Assembly (NCBI GenBank): GCA_030737875.1
Contig: CM060924.1
Span: 146,748,197-146,812,196 of the forward strand
Length of the DNA stretch: 64,000 nt
Source: Allium sativum
Taxonomy: Eukaryota; Streptophyta; Magnoliopsida; Asparagales; Amaryllidaceae
Direction: 5' to 3'
The position numbers and the translations under genes were made by a program. Shown here in pieces: positions 44,729 through 55,554 of the stretch. How positions within the stretch are numbered: position 1 is the first letter of the stretch; each line of letters starts with the position of its first letter. The notes beneath the pieces were generated by a model, which saw only the letters and a list, made by a program, of their open reading frames with translations, had not been told where the DNA came from and ran no database searches.

Positions 44729-45295
44729 GACCCCTAAGCCAACCCTAAACCCTCATAATTCACTCATGCCACGAAGTGCTGCCCAAATGCCAAGTGATCA
44801 TGGCCTCCATCTCCAACTCCAAGAGACTATGCATGCAAATCGGATCCGAATCGAAAGGTGCAAGCTTGCTACACCAAATAGAGGCCAAATCAACGTTGCT
44901 ATGCGAGTTTCATGACGGTTCTTCGACAAAGGAGCCACCTTTCTTCGTCAAGATGATGCATGATCCTTTTCCTAAGCCTCGCTATGTAAGTTCTAGCTAC
45001 TTCGAGATGTTAACGGTAGTTTAATCATGGCATGGAATAAAATGTGGTTAAACATGAATGCTATAACCTATGCGAGCCTAGTTTGCTCCTTTATCATGAA
45101 CATATGACTTTGGGCTAAGTTGTAGCGACTTAATCATGTCACTCATGTTATGTATAACCTAGTATATCTTGCAAGTTTGAATCTTTATCTATGGAATGCT
45201 AGCATGAACCTTTGGGAACCATTTGACTTGTGAAACATTGGCAAAGATTTGACTTTGGGGCTTATGCATGTAAATGAACCCAAACCCCTTATGTA

Positions 45296-45485
45296 TCATG
45301 CATGTTTGTGGCCAAATCCTCTTATGAAACTATGCATGTTTGTGGCCAAATCCTCTTATGAAACTATGCATGCTTGTGGCCAAATTCCCTTATGATACTA
45401 TGCATGTTTGTGGCCAAATCCTCTTATGATACTATGCATGTTTGTGGCCAAATTCCCTTAGGATACTATGCATGTTTGTGGCCAA
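45296..45485 (+). repeat. 34 bp tandem repeat in the Ty3-2 LTR
   Basis: About five and a half units of ACTATGCATGTTTGTGGCCA followed by AATCCTCTTATGAA, alternating with an AATTCCCTTATGAT variant. The same array is at about 51535-51725 in the 3' LTR. Confidence 0.85.
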
Positions 45486-45717
45486 TAGGTTGGCATAATA
45501 CCCTACTATGTGACTCGCTTCCGCTTGGGTTGGAAATACGTTTGGGTAGCTTAGGAAAAACGTGGGTATGACGTGAAAAACTTGACATGGGGCTTACATG
45601 AGAACATGACATTCATGATACATTTAAATATGGTCATGACACGTGGGAAAACATGGAACTTGAACTAGACATGGGTGGGTTGTAAGTGTAAAAAGACACT
45701 AGACCAAACATGAAAGT

Positions 45718-45819
45718 GGCCAACTCGAGGTTGGGTTGAGTTTGTAGCATAAATCTACCCGGACCCGCCCGGCTTAACTAGTGGCTACAAACAATAAGAT
45801 CCAATGTGAGAAGTTGGTC
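45718..45819 (+). repeat. LTR hairpin unit a (Ty3-2)
   Basis: GGCCAAC (45718-45724) pairs with GTTGGTC (45813-45819, one G-T pair), and a perfect 9 bp inner stem GTTTGTAGC (45740-45748) / GCTACAAAC (45784-45792) surrounds ACCCGGACCCGCCCGG. The corresponding unit in the 3' LTR is at about 51957-52058. Confidence 0.7.
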
Positions 45820-45841
45820 ATGTCGCGCTTAAGACCCGAGG

Positions 45842-45910
45842 TTAGACTAGGTTGTGGTGTAAAACTACCCGGACCCGCCCGGCTTAACTAGTAACCACAA
45901 CAAGGTCTAA
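45842..45910 (+). repeat. LTR hairpin unit b (Ty3-2)
   Basis: TTAGAC (45842-45847) pairs with GTCTAA (45905-45910), and GTTGTGGT (45851-45858) pairs with ACCACAAC (45894-45901). The inner stem differs from unit a at several positions on both arms. Confidence 0.7.
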
Positions 45911-46049
45911 TGTGAGAGGTTGAGAGTGCGTTAATTAAATTAATGTCACATGATAAGGTTAAGTAAATTTGACTAATGACACTTAACCGATAGGACACGA
46001 ATGGGTAGGTTAAGTGGGACCAGGCTTGATTTCTTAATGACACTTAACC

Positions 46050-46880
46050 ATACAAGACAATCAGGGGATGGGGTTAAGTAATTTACGCTTAACTAATCCG
46101 ACTTGGTAATTAGATGGGGTTAAGTAATCCACACTTAACTAATCTAAACACAGTAATTAGATGGGGTTAAGTAACTTAGACTTAACTAATCTAAACACGG
46201 TAATTAGATGGGGTCAAGTAACCTTCACTCAACTAATCTAAACACGGTAATTCGATGGGGTTAAGTTAAACACTTAACCAATCTAAACTTGGTAATTCAA
46301 TGGGGTTAAGTAACCAATACTTAACCAATTTAACATGATAATTTAATGGGGTTAAGTAACTTATACTTAACCAATTATACGTGATGATTTGATGAGGTTA
46401 AGTAACCTATACTTAACCAATCTAATAGGTGGACCTGATAGGGTTAAGTCACAAGACCTTTTAAAAGTAGGCTTAACCATTGTAATACGATTAGTGGATG
46501 GGGTTAAGCTAACCCATACTTAACCAATCCGACTCGATAATCTGATGGGATTAAGATAATCTATGCTTAATCAATCTAACATGATAATCTGATAGGGTTA
46601 AGACAAATAAATACTTAACCAGTTTGACTTGATAAGTTTAAGTCATGAGCTTCTTGGTACACTTAACCAACCTGTAGGGCTAAGCCTTGAACTTGAGTAC
46701 CTAGCCAATCTTGACATGATTCGTAGGCGGGTTAAGTCATGAACTTGGATAACAACACTTAACTCATTTGACAAAACCCTAGCTCAGGGGACTAGGTTGG
46801 AAATCGTAATTAACAAGGATAGCGGAAAGATGGGCTAAGTGGTAAACCTTAGTTAAGGGTAACTAAGTAATAATTCTTAG
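46050..46880 (+). repeat. GTTAAGT/ACTTAAC hairpin array in the Ty3-2 LTR
   Basis: Irregular units of about 50-60 bp: GATGGGGTTAAGTAA, a short loop, CTTAACTAATCTAAACACGG. Pairs include GTTAAGT/ACTTAAC (46119-46139), GATTAAG/CTTAATC (46549-46572), GGTTAAG/CTTAACC (46596-46620) and GGCTA/TAGCC (46678-46706). The same array is at about 52290-53120 in the 3' LTR. Confidence 0.8.
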
Positions 46881-48654
46881 CTAAGGACATGGGACTAGTT
46901 CATAAAGAGATGAGTAACCTGGTACGGTAGGTCATCGCTTAGTATACGAGGAGGAGCAAGTTATCTGACTTGGATAAAAGCTCCAGCGAACTGGGTGACG
47001 AAGCGGAAGCTTCGGGGAACGCGAGGGTACTCTTGGTATCCCTCTGTGAGGTGGCAAGTGGTCCATGAAACCCGGCCTCACAGAGGTTAAGGTATGCGAT
47101 AGAAGAGCCAAGAGTATGCCTTGGTTGCTATGCGAGCGACCTAAAGATTGGGATGGATTAGCGTGGAGTCGACGATACTTGATTTTGCCCTGGATAGCAT
47201 GTCGCCAACTACCTACCATCTTTAGTCAATCGTGTACGTACGGAAAGGCAGGGAACTCCCAACAGACCATATACTGGCTATCAAGTTATGGGTGAGGTTG
47301 GCTATCTGGAAGTGGGCATCGATGGGCCGTAGTGTAGTTCTCATACATGATTTTTCTTGGATTGCCTTTCAGTAGTTGAGGGAGGGGTCACGTGGGACCA
47401 TAGCCACGGGTACAAAAACAGACCTTGATATCTGCATCAGCAGACGACTTAAAGCTCCCGACCGAGTTCCGTATTTCTTGATTTGCCCTAGCACGGAACT
47501 CGGATGGCACATTGAGGAACATGTGCGTCTAGACATGGAAAACGATTCACGATACATACGCGGGATAAAGGGCGCGGTTGACGGGTGGCATAATCCCTAG
47601 TGGCCCTAGGTGGCCTGAACCCAAACCGAGACACGGGAACGTTCATTAGGTAGCATAATCCCTAGTGGTCCTAGGTGGCATAAATCCTAAGTGGACGCGC
47701 GATAATTCATGGTAAGAAAACATAACTAGATCAAGGGTAGCAGTCCAAAATAACCTCAAGGATAAAATGTTTACATGGGAAAGCCCGTACGGTATACGGT
47801 AAAGGACTGAACTTGTACATGGGAAAAGAAACATACGAGTTGGGAAAACCTACATATGCTATATATTAGGTTGACATGGACCATTACATGACATTGGGCA
47901 ATGGACATTCGTAGTTCACACATGACGCAGGTTGAGATACTAGTACGAGAGGTGCAGAGCAAATATACATGTTAGAACCATGAGAAATATACATGATAGA
48001 TACCGTGGGATGTTATACATGATAGTTACCTTGGGATAGTATACTTGATAGAAACCTAACAATGTGATACCTTGATTTATCTTGACACCGTAGTCTATCA
48101 TGATACCTTAGTTTATCTTGCTACAGTAGTTCACCCAGTTATCTTGGTTTAGCTTATCTATCTTGCCGTCATCCTTATGTTTACTTTCAGTTTATGCATG
48201 TCATGTTACCTTTACCTGTTTTTATACTGGAAGTAGATAGGACTTACCAGTCTTTATGACTGACCCCGTTTTCTTTCGCCTCTTTGTCTTCCGTCCCCCC
48301 CCCCCCCGGTTTTCAGGGAGGAAACACTGTTATTTAGTTCGGACTTCTTCTGCTTAAAGGTCATCATACATGGCTTGGACTTCTCTTGGCTATGGCTACC
48401 TTACTGTTTTATTTGGGGAATAATTTATGAAAAGGTTTTATGCTTCTTTACTATTGCAAGACAGGTTTTGATGTATTCTGATGTAAAAGGCTTTAGACCT
48501 TATTTTATAAGGTAATGAAATTTGTTTTACTTCCGCTGTTTTATGTATATGTTCTGTCTTGTAATATTTCTGTGCATGTTTACCTCGATAATGCTTCACC
48601 AAACCTAGTGCATTCCCTTTGTGATTGACCCTAGCAGAGGTGGGGTGTTACATT

Positions 48655-48666
48655 TGGTATCAGAGC
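48655..48666 (+). promoter_or_regulatory. Primer binding site of Ty3-2, initiator tRNA-Met type
   Basis: TGGTATCAGAGC two bases after the 5' LTR, identical to the Ty3-1 site. Retained although the coding region is lost. Confidence 0.88.
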
Positions 48667-50452
48667 AGAAGGTTACCAGACTGGGCAAAAGTTTTTAAAA
48701 CCTTCTGAAAACTATTTGAAAAACCGTTTACAAAGAAGAATTTTTCAAGAAAAGTTTTTAAAGGCTATTCCCCAAAAGCCATTAGCACTATCCTTTGTTT
48801 CCTTGATTGAACCTCTTTTTCTTTCTTTCCTCCATCTGTAGTCACAGTTGTTTTAACTGCGACTAATCCTTGTCTAGCTACGTAAGTGTTTTCCCGTACG
48901 ATGGAGGTGGTTCTCGAGAGACCTGTTGCCGTGGTACAAGGAAGGATAATAAGAGTAAGGATAAAGGATGCGAGCTTAAGGATAAGCAACTTGTTGGTAT
49001 GGCTTAGTCCATCAAGGAGGACATGGACAAGATCATCGGAGAGGGCAATTGTATACTTTCAGTTCTAGTGTACCTAAGAGAAATGGTACCGTTTTTGGTA
49101 AAAGTTTAGTCGTTCTTTTCTATCATCCCGTACAGACTTTGTCTTGATCATCGTATCATTTAAGTCTGCTTGGATAGTTGAGTCTCTGCACCTTAGTACT
49201 AGCATGGTAGAGGATCCCAGTTTTGTCCCAAAAATCTGGTTGGAGAGTTGGTCCATTTCTTCATGACTTGTTTGGATTTGAGAATGACATGTCTCGGCTA
49301 TGGATGGATTCTAGGGGTAAAGTGGTTATCCAGTAAGGGATACCCTTCTCGGTTTTGAAAAGAGGGTAGTCAGACTCTTGGCTTGCTTTGGTAATACCCT
49401 CGAAGTCTCGTGTAACCTTTTGGGTTCCGTCATGGTTAGTTACCTAGAATCTCGGGATGCAGTTGTTGGTAATCCGTTCGAATAGAATTCACCGCGAAGG
49501 CGGATGGTTCGTTTCGCTTATGCATGAGTTATGGGAATCACCCTAGTAATTACTCTTGGCAACATGGATTGGCATCGGCAAACGAGATCCAGAATTCCCT
49601 AGTGAATTTTGGAGAGCTTGCATGAGTAAGTGGATACGTTTGAGCCAAGTATACTAGGAAAAGGATAAGTGAAAGTGGAATACGAGGCGACAATGAAATG
49701 AGTTCTAACTCATATCTTGGAAATAGGGATCAAGGAGCTACGAAATCATGGAGTTAAAAAGATGGTCAAGGCACCGAGGAATTAAGCTCAAGGAAACGCG
49801 ACTTAGAAGACGTAAGGCTAGACACGCGCATTGTACCTCTTTTTAAAGAGTGTATCCATGATCCCTTGTTTTTCCTGTAGAGCTTGCTCGCATGCTACTG
49901 TTTGGTGGATATCCTCTCGGTCCTGTCTCTTTTGCAAACCCCGTAAGGAGTTTGTCTTGTTTATCTCCTCGATCTTATCTTGGGAACCTTAGATAGAACT
50001 CTATGGATGTAAATATGTATTTGAAACATGTTATGATTGATATGGTTGCAAATGGTTGCAAGTGCTTGCTCGTGGATGCGCGAATACACATTAGATACTA
50101 GATTGACGCGGTCACGTTTCATGTTGCATATGCACGAGTATTTATACTTGTTTATGGATGAATTTGAATGTGTTATCATGCGGATGTTGCATATGAATGA
50201 ATGTTTGTGCACGCATATAGTACTTATATGACTAGGACTATTTGCATACATGTTGGACTCATGGCACTAAACATATTTTGCATTAGGAAGATCATTCAGG
50301 CCTGATCATTAGCATTAGCTAAGGAGCATATACACACACGTTTTGCATATGTTCATATGGCATTAGAAATCGTCTAAGGACAATAGTTGCCTGTGGATGA
50401 TGTTTTGACTAGATGGATGATGGATGGTAGGATGCGTTCTTCCTAACTTGGA

Positions 50453-50487
50453 GATTTCGGGGACGAAATCCTTAAAGGAGGGGAGAA
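50453..50487 (+). promoter_or_regulatory. Pre-PPT hairpin and polypurine tract of Ty3-2
   Basis: GATTTCGGGGACGAAATC (50453-50470; perfect 7 bp stem) is followed by AAAGGAGGGGAGAA (50474-50487), the plus-strand primer site next to the 3' LTR. Ty3-1 has the same pair of features. Confidence 0.8.
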
Positions 50488-53400
50488 TGTAACAACCCGA
50501 ATTTTAACAACGTGATAAGACAAGAATCAAGGCAGAATTAAATGTTAAAATCTGAATCAGGAGAAACGGGTTGCGCCATTGCGTTCGTCTCGGAAAAATA
50601 CGCGAAATAGAGTCCGAAATTTCGTAAATCGGAGTCCGTATGACCGAAATATGGCCTCGTGAAGTTTCACGAAAAATTCAAATTCAAAACAGATTCAAAT
50701 TTCAGAAAATCAGGGTAGGCGGGAAAATCCCGCCCAGACCAGGTCGACCAGGGGGTCGACTTGGGTGTCGACCTGGGTGGGACCAGGTCGACTGGGGAGT
50801 CGACCCCAGGGTCGACCTGGGGGTCGACCTGCCTGGTCGGACCCAGGCAACCTGGTGCACCTGTTTTGCTGTTTGGCTCGGTTTTGGACGCTTGTGACGA
50901 TTTTTGAGGGCTTGGATCTATCCTAGGGTTAATCTAACGGCCTAGACTACTCCTAATCTCTATAAAAAGACCCCTAAGCCTACCCTAAACCCTCATAATT
51001 CACTCATGCCACGAAGTGCTGCCCAAATGCAAGTGATCATGGCCTCCATCTCCAACTCCAAGAGACTATGCATGCAAATCGGATCTGAATCGAAAGGTGC
51101 AAGCTTGCTACACCAAATAGAGGCCAAATCAACGTTGCTATGCGAGTTTCATGACGGTTCTTCGACAAAGGAGCCACCTTTCTTCGTCAAGATGATGCAT
51201 GATCCTTTTCCTAAGCCTCGCTATGTAAGTTCTAGCTACTTCGAGATGTTAACGGTAATTTAATCATGGCATGGAATAAAATGTGGTTAAACATGAATTC
51301 TATAACCTATGCGAGCCTAGTTTGCTCCTTTATCATGAACATATGACTTTGGGCTAAGTTGTAGCGACTTAATCATGTCACTCATGTTATGTATAACCTA
51401 GTATATCTTGCAAGTTTGAATCTTTATCTATGGAATGCTAGCATGAACCTTTGGGAACCATTTGACTTGTGAAACATTGGCAAAGATTTGACTTTGGGGC
51501 TTATGCATGTAAATGAACCCAAACCCCTTATGTATCATGCATGTTTGTGGCCAAATCCTCTTATGAAACTATGCATGTTTGTGGCCAAATCCTCTTATGA
51601 AACTATGCATGCTTGTGGCCAAATTCCCTTATGATACTAGGCATGTTTGTGGCCAAATCCTCTTATGATACTATGCATGTTTGTGGCCAAATTCCCTTAT
51701 GATACTATGCATGTTTGTGGCCAATAGGTTGGCATAATACCCTACTATGTGACTCGCTTCCGCTTGGGTTGGAAATACGTTTGGGTAGCTTAGGAAAAAC
51801 GTGGGTATGACATGAAAAACTTGACATGGGGCTTACATGAGAACATGACATTCATGATACATTTAAATATGGTCATGACACGTGGGAAAACATGGAACTT
51901 GAACTAGACATGGGTGGGTTGTAAGTGTAAAAAGACACTAGACCAAACATGAAAGTGGCCAACTCGAGGTTGGGTTGAGTTTGTAGCATAAATCTACCCG
52001 GACCCGCCCGGCTTAACTAGTGGCTACAAACAATAAGATCCAATGTGAGAAGTTGGTCATGTCGCGCTTAAGACCCGAGGTTAGACTAGGTTGTGGTGTA
52101 AAACTACCCGGACCCGCCCGGCTTAACTAGTAACCACAACAAGGTCTAATGTGAGAGGTTGAGAGTGCATTAATTAAATTAATGCCACATGATAAGGTTA
52201 AGTAAATTTGACTAATGACACTTAACCGACAGGACACGAATGGGTAGGTTAAGTGGGACCAGGCTTGATTTCTTAATGACATTTAACCATACAAGACAAT
52301 CAGGGGATGGGGTTAAGTAATTTACGCTTAACTAATCCGACTTGGTAATTAGATGGGGTTAAGTAATCCACACTTAACTAATCTAAACACGGTAATTAGA
52401 TGGGGTTAAGTAACTTAGACTTAACTAATCTAAACACGGTAATTAGATGGGGTCAAGTAACCTTCACTTAACTAATCTAAACACGGTAATTCGATGGGGT
52501 TAAGTTAAACACTTAACCAATCTAAACTTGGTAATTCAATGGGGTTAAGTAACCAATACTTAACCAATTTAACATGATAATTTAATGGGGTTAAGTAACT
52601 TATACTTAACCAATTATACGTGATGATTTGATGAGGTTAAGTAACCTATACTTAACCAATCTAATAGGTGGACCTGATAGGGTTAAGTCACAAGACCTTT
52701 TAAAAGTAGGCTTAACCATTGTAATACAATTAGTGGATGGGGTTAAGCTAACCCATACTTAACCAATCCGACTCGATAATCTGATGGGATTAATATAATC
52801 TATGCTTAATCAATCTAACATGATAATCTGATAGGGTTAAGACAAATAAATACTTAACCAGTTTGACTTGATAAGGTTAAGTCATGAGCTTCTTGGTACA
52901 CTTAACCAACCTGTAGGGCTAAGCCTTGAACTTGAGTACCTAGCCAATCTTGACATGATTCGTAGGCGGGTTAAGTCATGAACTTGGATAACAACACTTA
53001 ACTCATTTGACAAAACCCTAGCTCAGGGGACTAGGTTGGAAATCGTAATTAACAAGGATAGCGGAAAGATGGGCTAAGTGGTAAACCTTAGTTAAGGGTA
53101 ACTAAGTAATAATTCTTAGCTAAGGACATGGGACTAGTTCATAAAGAGATGAGTAACCTGGTACGGTAGGTCATCGCTTAGTATACGAGGAGGAGCAAGT
53201 TATCTGACTTGGATAAAAGCTCCAGCGAACTGGGTGACGAAGCGGAAGCTTCGGGGAACGCGAGGATACTCTTGGTATCCCTCTGTGAGGTGGCAAGTGG
53301 TCCATGAAACCCGGCCTCACAGAGGTTAAGGTCTGCGATAGAAGAGCCAAGAGTATGCCTTGGTTGCTATGCGAGCGACCTAAAGATTGGGATGGATTAG

Positions 53401-54893
53401 CGTGGAGTCGACGATACTTGATTTTGCCCTGGATAGCATGTCGCCGACTACCTACCATCTTTAGTCAATCGTGTACGTACGGAAAGGCAGGGAACTCCCA
53501 ACAGACCATATACTGGCTATCAAGTTATGGGTGAGGTTGGCTATCTGGAAGTGGGCATCGATGGGCCGTAGTGTAGTTCTCATACATGATTTTTCTTGGA
53601 TTGCCTTTCAGTAGTTGAGGGAGGGGTCACGTGGGACCATAGCCACGGGTACAAAAACAGACCTTGATATCTGCATCAGCAGACGACTTAAAGCTCCCGA
53701 CCGAGTTCCGTATTTCTTGATTTGCCCTGGCACGGAACTCGGATGGCACATTGAGGAACATGTGCGTCTAGACATGGAAAACGATTCACGATACATACGC
53801 GGGATAAAGGGCGCGGTTGACGGGTGGCATAATCCCTAGTGGCCCTAGGTGGCCTGAACCCAAACCGAGACACGGGAACGTTCATTAGGTAGCATAATCC
53901 CTAGTGGTCCTAGGTGGCATAAATCCTAAGTGGACGCGCGATAGTTCATGGTAAGAAAACATAACTAGATCAAGGGTAGCAGTCCAAAATAACCTCAAGG
54001 ATAAAATGTTTACATGGGAAAGCCCGTACGGCCTACGGCAAAGGACTGAACTTGTACATGGGAAAAGAAACATACGAGTTGGGAAAACCTACATATGCTA
54101 TATATTAGGTTGACATGGACCATTACATGACATTGGGCAATGGACATTCATAGTTCACACATGACGTGGGTTGGGATACTAGTACGAGAGGTGCAGAGCA
54201 AATATACATGTTAGAACCATGAGAAATATACATGATATATACCGTGGGATGTTATACATGATAGATACCTTGGGATAGTATACTTGATAGAAACCTAACA
54301 ATGTGATACCTCGATTTATCTTGACACCGTAGTCTATCATGATACCTTAGTTTATCTTGCTACAGTAGTTCACCCAGTTATCTTGGTTTAGCTTATCTAT
54401 CTTGCCGTCATCCTTATGTTTACTTTCAGTTTATGCATGTCATGTTACCTTTACCTGTTTTTATACTGGAAGTAGATAGGACTTACCAGTCTTTATGACT
54501 GACCCCGTTTTCTTTCGCCTCTTTGTCTTCCGTTCCCCCCCCCCCCCCGGTTTTCAGGGAGGAAACACTGTTATTTAGTTCGGACTTCTTCTGCTTAAAG
54601 GTCATCATGCATGGCTTGGACTTCTCTTGGCTATGGCTACCTTACTGTTTTATTTGGGGAATAATTTATGAAAAGGTTTTATGCTTCTTTACTATTGCAA
54701 GACAGGTTTTGATGTATTCTGATGTAAAAGGCTTTAGACCTTATTTTATAAGGTAATGAAATTTGTTTTACTTCCGCTGTTTTATGTATATGTTCTGTCT
54801 TGTAATATTTCTGTGCATGTTTACCTCGATAATGCTTCACCAAACCTAGTGCATTCCCTTTGTGAGTGACCCTAGCGGAGGTGGGGTGTTACA
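50488..54893 (+). repeat. 3' LTR of Ty3-2
   Basis: 4406 bp, nearly identical to the 5' LTR. The main difference is 24 extra bases in the GTCGAC cluster (about 50795-50835), amounting to two more GTCGAC units. The C-tract near 54533-54548 and scattered single bases also differ. No gene is supported inside. Confidence 0.93.
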
Positions 54894-55554
54894 AGAATGT
54901 TGGCCTACTAAGAGGCAACACGTCCAGAAGATAAGCGTAGCAGAGATGCGGATGCTGCGTTGGAGTTGTAGGCATACCAGACGAGATCGGATTAGAAATG
55001 AGGATATTCAGGAAAAACTCGGAGTTGCACCTATTGAAAAGAAGTTAGTCCGATACCCCTTGAGATGGTTTGGACATATCCAACGTAGACCATACGATGC
55101 ACCTGTACGCGTTGGATTTATAGGTCGCGCCGAAGGCCCAAAGAGAGGTAGAGGTCGACCTAAAATGACATGAGATAAGATAATAAAGAGAGATTTAAGT
55201 AACTGGAGTTTATCTGAAGAGCTGGTAGTTGATAGAAGTGCATCGAAGTTGGCAATCCGTGTACCAGAACCTTATGGTTTTAAAAAAAAAAAAACTATTT
55301 TAGACTTTATTTCACGTTTATTGAACCTTTTTACTTTTTGTTACTATTTTAGATTTTATTTCATGTTTATTGAACTTTTTACTTATTATTATTATTAAAA
55401 AAAAATCTTTATCAGACGACTTTTTATCTGTTTGGTTATTTTAAACCCTTTATATATTATATCATCATTATTAATTTTATTTTATTTTAATTTTGGATTC
55501 CATATCTAACCAACCCCAACTTGTTTGTGATATATGGCTTTGTTGTTGTTGTTG
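54894..55554 (+). mobile_element. RTE-type LINE, C-terminus and 3' end (right of Ty3-2)
   Basis: Resumes the RTE frame after the AGAAT duplication: CWPTKRQHVQKISVAEMRMLRW, then GVAPIEKKLVRYPLRWFGHIQRRPYDAPVR and GRGRPKMT (to 55170), the conserved RTE C-terminus. A 3' UTR follows with A-runs at 55283 and 55397. The element ends CCCCAACTTGTTTG...TTTGTTGTTGTTGTTG at about 55554, the TTG-type tail usual for plant RTE elements. Confidence 0.88.

Larger units (their letters stand above)
44271..48652 (+). repeat. 5' LTR of Ty3-2
   Basis: 4382 bp, TGTAACAACCCGAATTTT...GGGGTGTTACA. It has a GTCGAC cluster (about 44526-44590), a TATA box at 44721, a leader with a short frame, 34 bp tandem repeats (45296-45485), two hairpin units (45718-45819 and 45842-45910), a GTTAAGT hairpin array (about 46050-46880) and a C-tract (about 48295-48308). 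It shares this architecture with the family A LTRs despite low overall similarity. Confidence 0.93.
48653..50487 (+). pseudogene. Ty3-2 internal region: collinear scraps of gag-pol
   Basis: 1835 bp against 5157 bp in Ty3-1. The leader resembles that of Ty3-1. About 49090-49450 matches the protease region (a TATCATCCCGTACAGACTTTGT-like start, TGGTTATCCAGTAAGGGAT, GGTAATACCCTCGAAGTCTC), and 49484-49530 matches the start of RT (ACCGCGAAGGCGGATGG). 49590-49650 gives RDPEFPSEFWRA, the integrase SDRDP block, and 49710-49770 gives LEIGIKELRNHGVKKMVK, the chromodomain-like tail. Order is kept; large parts between are missing. No frame is longer than about 75 codons. 49780-50450 corresponds to the 3' spacer. 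Confidence 0.8.
44271..54893 (+). mobile_element. Ty3-2: non-autonomous chromovirus derivative with 4.4 kb LTRs
   Basis: Flanked by a perfect 5 bp duplication AGAAT (44266-44270 and 54894-54898). 5' LTR 44271-48652, 3' LTR 50488-54893, and only 1835 bp between them. A Met-type PBS and a GGGGAGAA polypurine tract are intact, but coding DNA survives only as short collinear scraps. The LTRs are nearly identical, so insertion is recent compared with the gag-only element. The coding losses must predate it, so the copy was mobilised in trans. The target was the RTE element, whose frame is restored exactly at the duplication. Confidence 0.95.

Noticed and set aside
46932..47834. Open frames present twice (also 53171-54073)
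   Set aside because: The duplication is that of the two Ty3-2 LTRs. Frames occur on both strands without motifs; identity reflects recent copying, not selection.
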